A DNA stretch of 6,926 nt from Nitrospirota bacterium (GTDB lineage: Bacteria; Nitrospirota; Thermodesulfovibrionia; Thermodesulfovibrionales; JdFR-86), in the NCBI GenBank assembly GCA_030667205.1, contig DAOUWH010000078.1, forward strand, positions 1 to 6,926, in the 5' to 3' direction. Made by a program: the position numbers and the translations under genes. The stretch's first letter is position 1. Each line of letters begins with the position of its first letter. The notes below the pieces were generated by a model. That model was not told where the DNA came from. It saw only the letters and a list, made by a program, of their open reading frames with translations, and did no database searches. This document shows positions 6,103 to 6,926 of the stretch, piece after piece.

Positions 6103-6924
6103 ATGCCCATTATAGCAGAAAAGAAGCCGGTCATCCGGGAATCGAAAAGCGTCATCTTTGAAAATCCCCCTAAATCCCTTTTTTTCAAGGGGGGATTTGG
6201 AACCTCGGTATTATTGGCCACACTTGTTTTTCTGACTGTCTGGTCGTTTGTGCCGCCTGGCGCTTTCGCTTTCCAAATCCCCGAAAGGCTTGAGTACTCA
6301 ATAAGGTGGCAGTTCATCAAGGCGGGCAACTCGGTGCTCGAGATAGCTAAAGGGGAGGAAGGTACGTTAAAAATAGTCTCTCGCGCCTGGTCGGCGAAGG
6401 TCCTCTCTGTTTTTTACAGGGTCGAAGACCGCATAGAGGTCCTTGCGGAGGAATCGACCTTCCTGCCGTCTGTCTACCATCTGAAGCTCCGCGAGGGCAG
6501 GCACAGGAAGGAAAGGCTGGTCTCCTACGACCGCGAGGCCGGGAAGATAGTCCTCAACAACATCCACAAGAATGAGATAAAGGAGTTTGATGCCGAGGGT
6601 GAGATATACGACCCCATCACGGCCTTTTTCCTCATCAGGACTGTGGAGATGGAGGTTGGAAAATCCCTCTTCATTCGCGTCTTCGACAACGGAAAGCTCT
6701 ACGACGTAGAGGTGCAGGTCTTAAAAAAACAAAAGATTCGCGTGCCTGCGGGCACGTTCGACACTATCAAGGTGAAACCTCTTCTTAAGTCCGAGGGCAT
6801 CTTCATGAGGAAGGGCGACGTCTATATCTGGCTCACCGACGACGAGCGGAAGATACCCGTGAAGATAAAGTCGAAGGTCAAGGTGGGCGCGGTAAACGTA
6901 GTGCTCACCGGGGGGGTATATTAG
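6103..6924 (+). CDS. Exported DUF3108 domain protein, function unknown
   Basis: This 273-residue protein begins with an unusually long leader. The first 35 residues include KSLFFKGGFG (24-33), a hydrophobic core is at about 36-50, and PPGAFA|FQ suggests signal peptidase cleavage after Ala56. The mature part has the hallmarks of DUF3108: LEYSIRW near 63-69, YDPITAFFLIRT at 159-170, VPAGTFDTIKV at 204-214, and YIWLTDDERKIPVKIKSK at 241-258. DUF3108 proteins are predicted beta-rich periplasmic proteins of unknown role in Gram-negatives. An in-frame TAA six bases upstream makes the ATG at 6103 the earliest start. No Shine-Dalgarno precedes it. The only later start before the signal peptide core is a TTG at 6214, which would lose the basic n-region. 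Part of the leader is encoded by a palindromic repeat. The gene is divergent from hisA with a 16-base gap. The family call is secure; the exact start is not. Confidence 0.88.
   Translation: MPIIAEKKPVIRESKSVIFENPPKSLFFKGGFGTSVLLATLVFLTVWSFVPPGAFAFQIPERLEYSIRWQFIKAGNSVLEIAKGEEGTLKIVSRAWSAKVLSVFYRVEDRIEVLAEESTFLPSVYHLKLREGRHRKERLVSYDREAGKIVLNNIHKNEIKEFDAEGEIYDPITAFFLIRTVEMEVGKSLFIRVFDNGKLYDVEVQVLKKQKIRVPAGTFDTIKVKPLLKSEGIFMRKGDVYIWLTDDERKIPVKIKSKVKVGAVNVVLTGGVY
6109..6117 (-). promoter_or_regulatory. Extended -10 promoter element of hisA
   Basis: The minus strand reads TGCTATAAT, a perfect extended -10, with no good -35 at 16-18 bases. It predicts a transcript start near 6102 and a leader of only about 16 bases. 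A second extended -10-like element, TGTTATATT (6101-6093), lies downstream and would give a nearly leaderless message. Both elements are close to or inside the start of the divergent gene; the upstream one coincides with its codons 3 to 5. Confidence 0.5.
6162..6198. repeat. Palindromic element inside a signal-peptide coding region
   Basis: AAATCCCCC (6162-6170) and GGGGGATTT (6190-6198) form a perfect 9-base inverted repeat around a 19-base loop. The loop contains a second AAATCCC (6172-6178), so alternative pairings exist. From general knowledge, palindromes of this composition are scattered in multiple copies in many deltaproteobacterial and Nitrospirota-like genomes. When translated they give peptides such as NPPKSPFFKGG; here the reading is NPPKSLFFKGGF. 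I see only this one copy in the window, so its dispersed nature here is inferred. It stays in frame with the host gene. Confidence 0.65.
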
Positions 6925-6926
6925 GG

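Noticed and set aside
6087..6329. In-frame N-terminal extension of 81 codons upstream of the hisA ATG
   Set aside because: It lies antisense to the DUF3108 coding sequence, has no similarity to HisA, and the ATG at 6086 gives the exact conserved start and normal length.

Overview
This window is a stretch of ordinary bacterial chromosome. It carries six genes on the minus strand and one on the plus strand, and coding sequence fills almost all of it. The genes are GC-rich with many ATA and AGG codons, and the short spacers are AT-rich. A GlnRS beside a GluRS, a DUF4124 protein, a DUF3108 protein and an AAATCCCCC/GGGGGATTT palindrome together suggest an uncultivated Desulfobacterota (deltaproteobacterial) or Nitrospirota-type Gram-negative. 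That placement is inference from gene content and is weak.

Layout, in the direction of minus-strand transcription (right to left): hisA (6086-5367), hisF (5351-4533) and tilS (4518-3142) have gaps of only 15 and 14 bases and probably form one transcript. A 77-base spacer follows, then a two-helix membrane protein with a DUF4124 motif (3064-2192). A 120-base AT-rich spacer with a good promoter candidate comes next, then gltX (2071-641) and the start of glnS (636 to the window edge), four bases apart. Divergent from hisA, only 16 bases away, is a plus-strand gene for an exported DUF3108 protein (6103-6924).

Functionally, hisA and hisF encode consecutive steps of histidine synthesis, here without hisH or hisI beside them. 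tilS, gltX and glnS concern decoding: lysidine modification of tRNA-Ile and charging of tRNA-Glu and tRNA-Gln. The DUF4124 and DUF3108 proteins are envelope proteins of unknown function.

I found no mobile element, phage gene, CRISPR array, defence system, tRNA or rRNA, and no convincing novel system. The most notable points are small-scale: a dispersed-type palindrome translated as part of a signal peptide, the compact hisA/DUF3108 divergent promoter with a 12-mer also present at the gltX promoter, TTG starts for gltX and hisF, a roughly 19-residue insertion in HisF, and hisA and hisF lying in the same frame.
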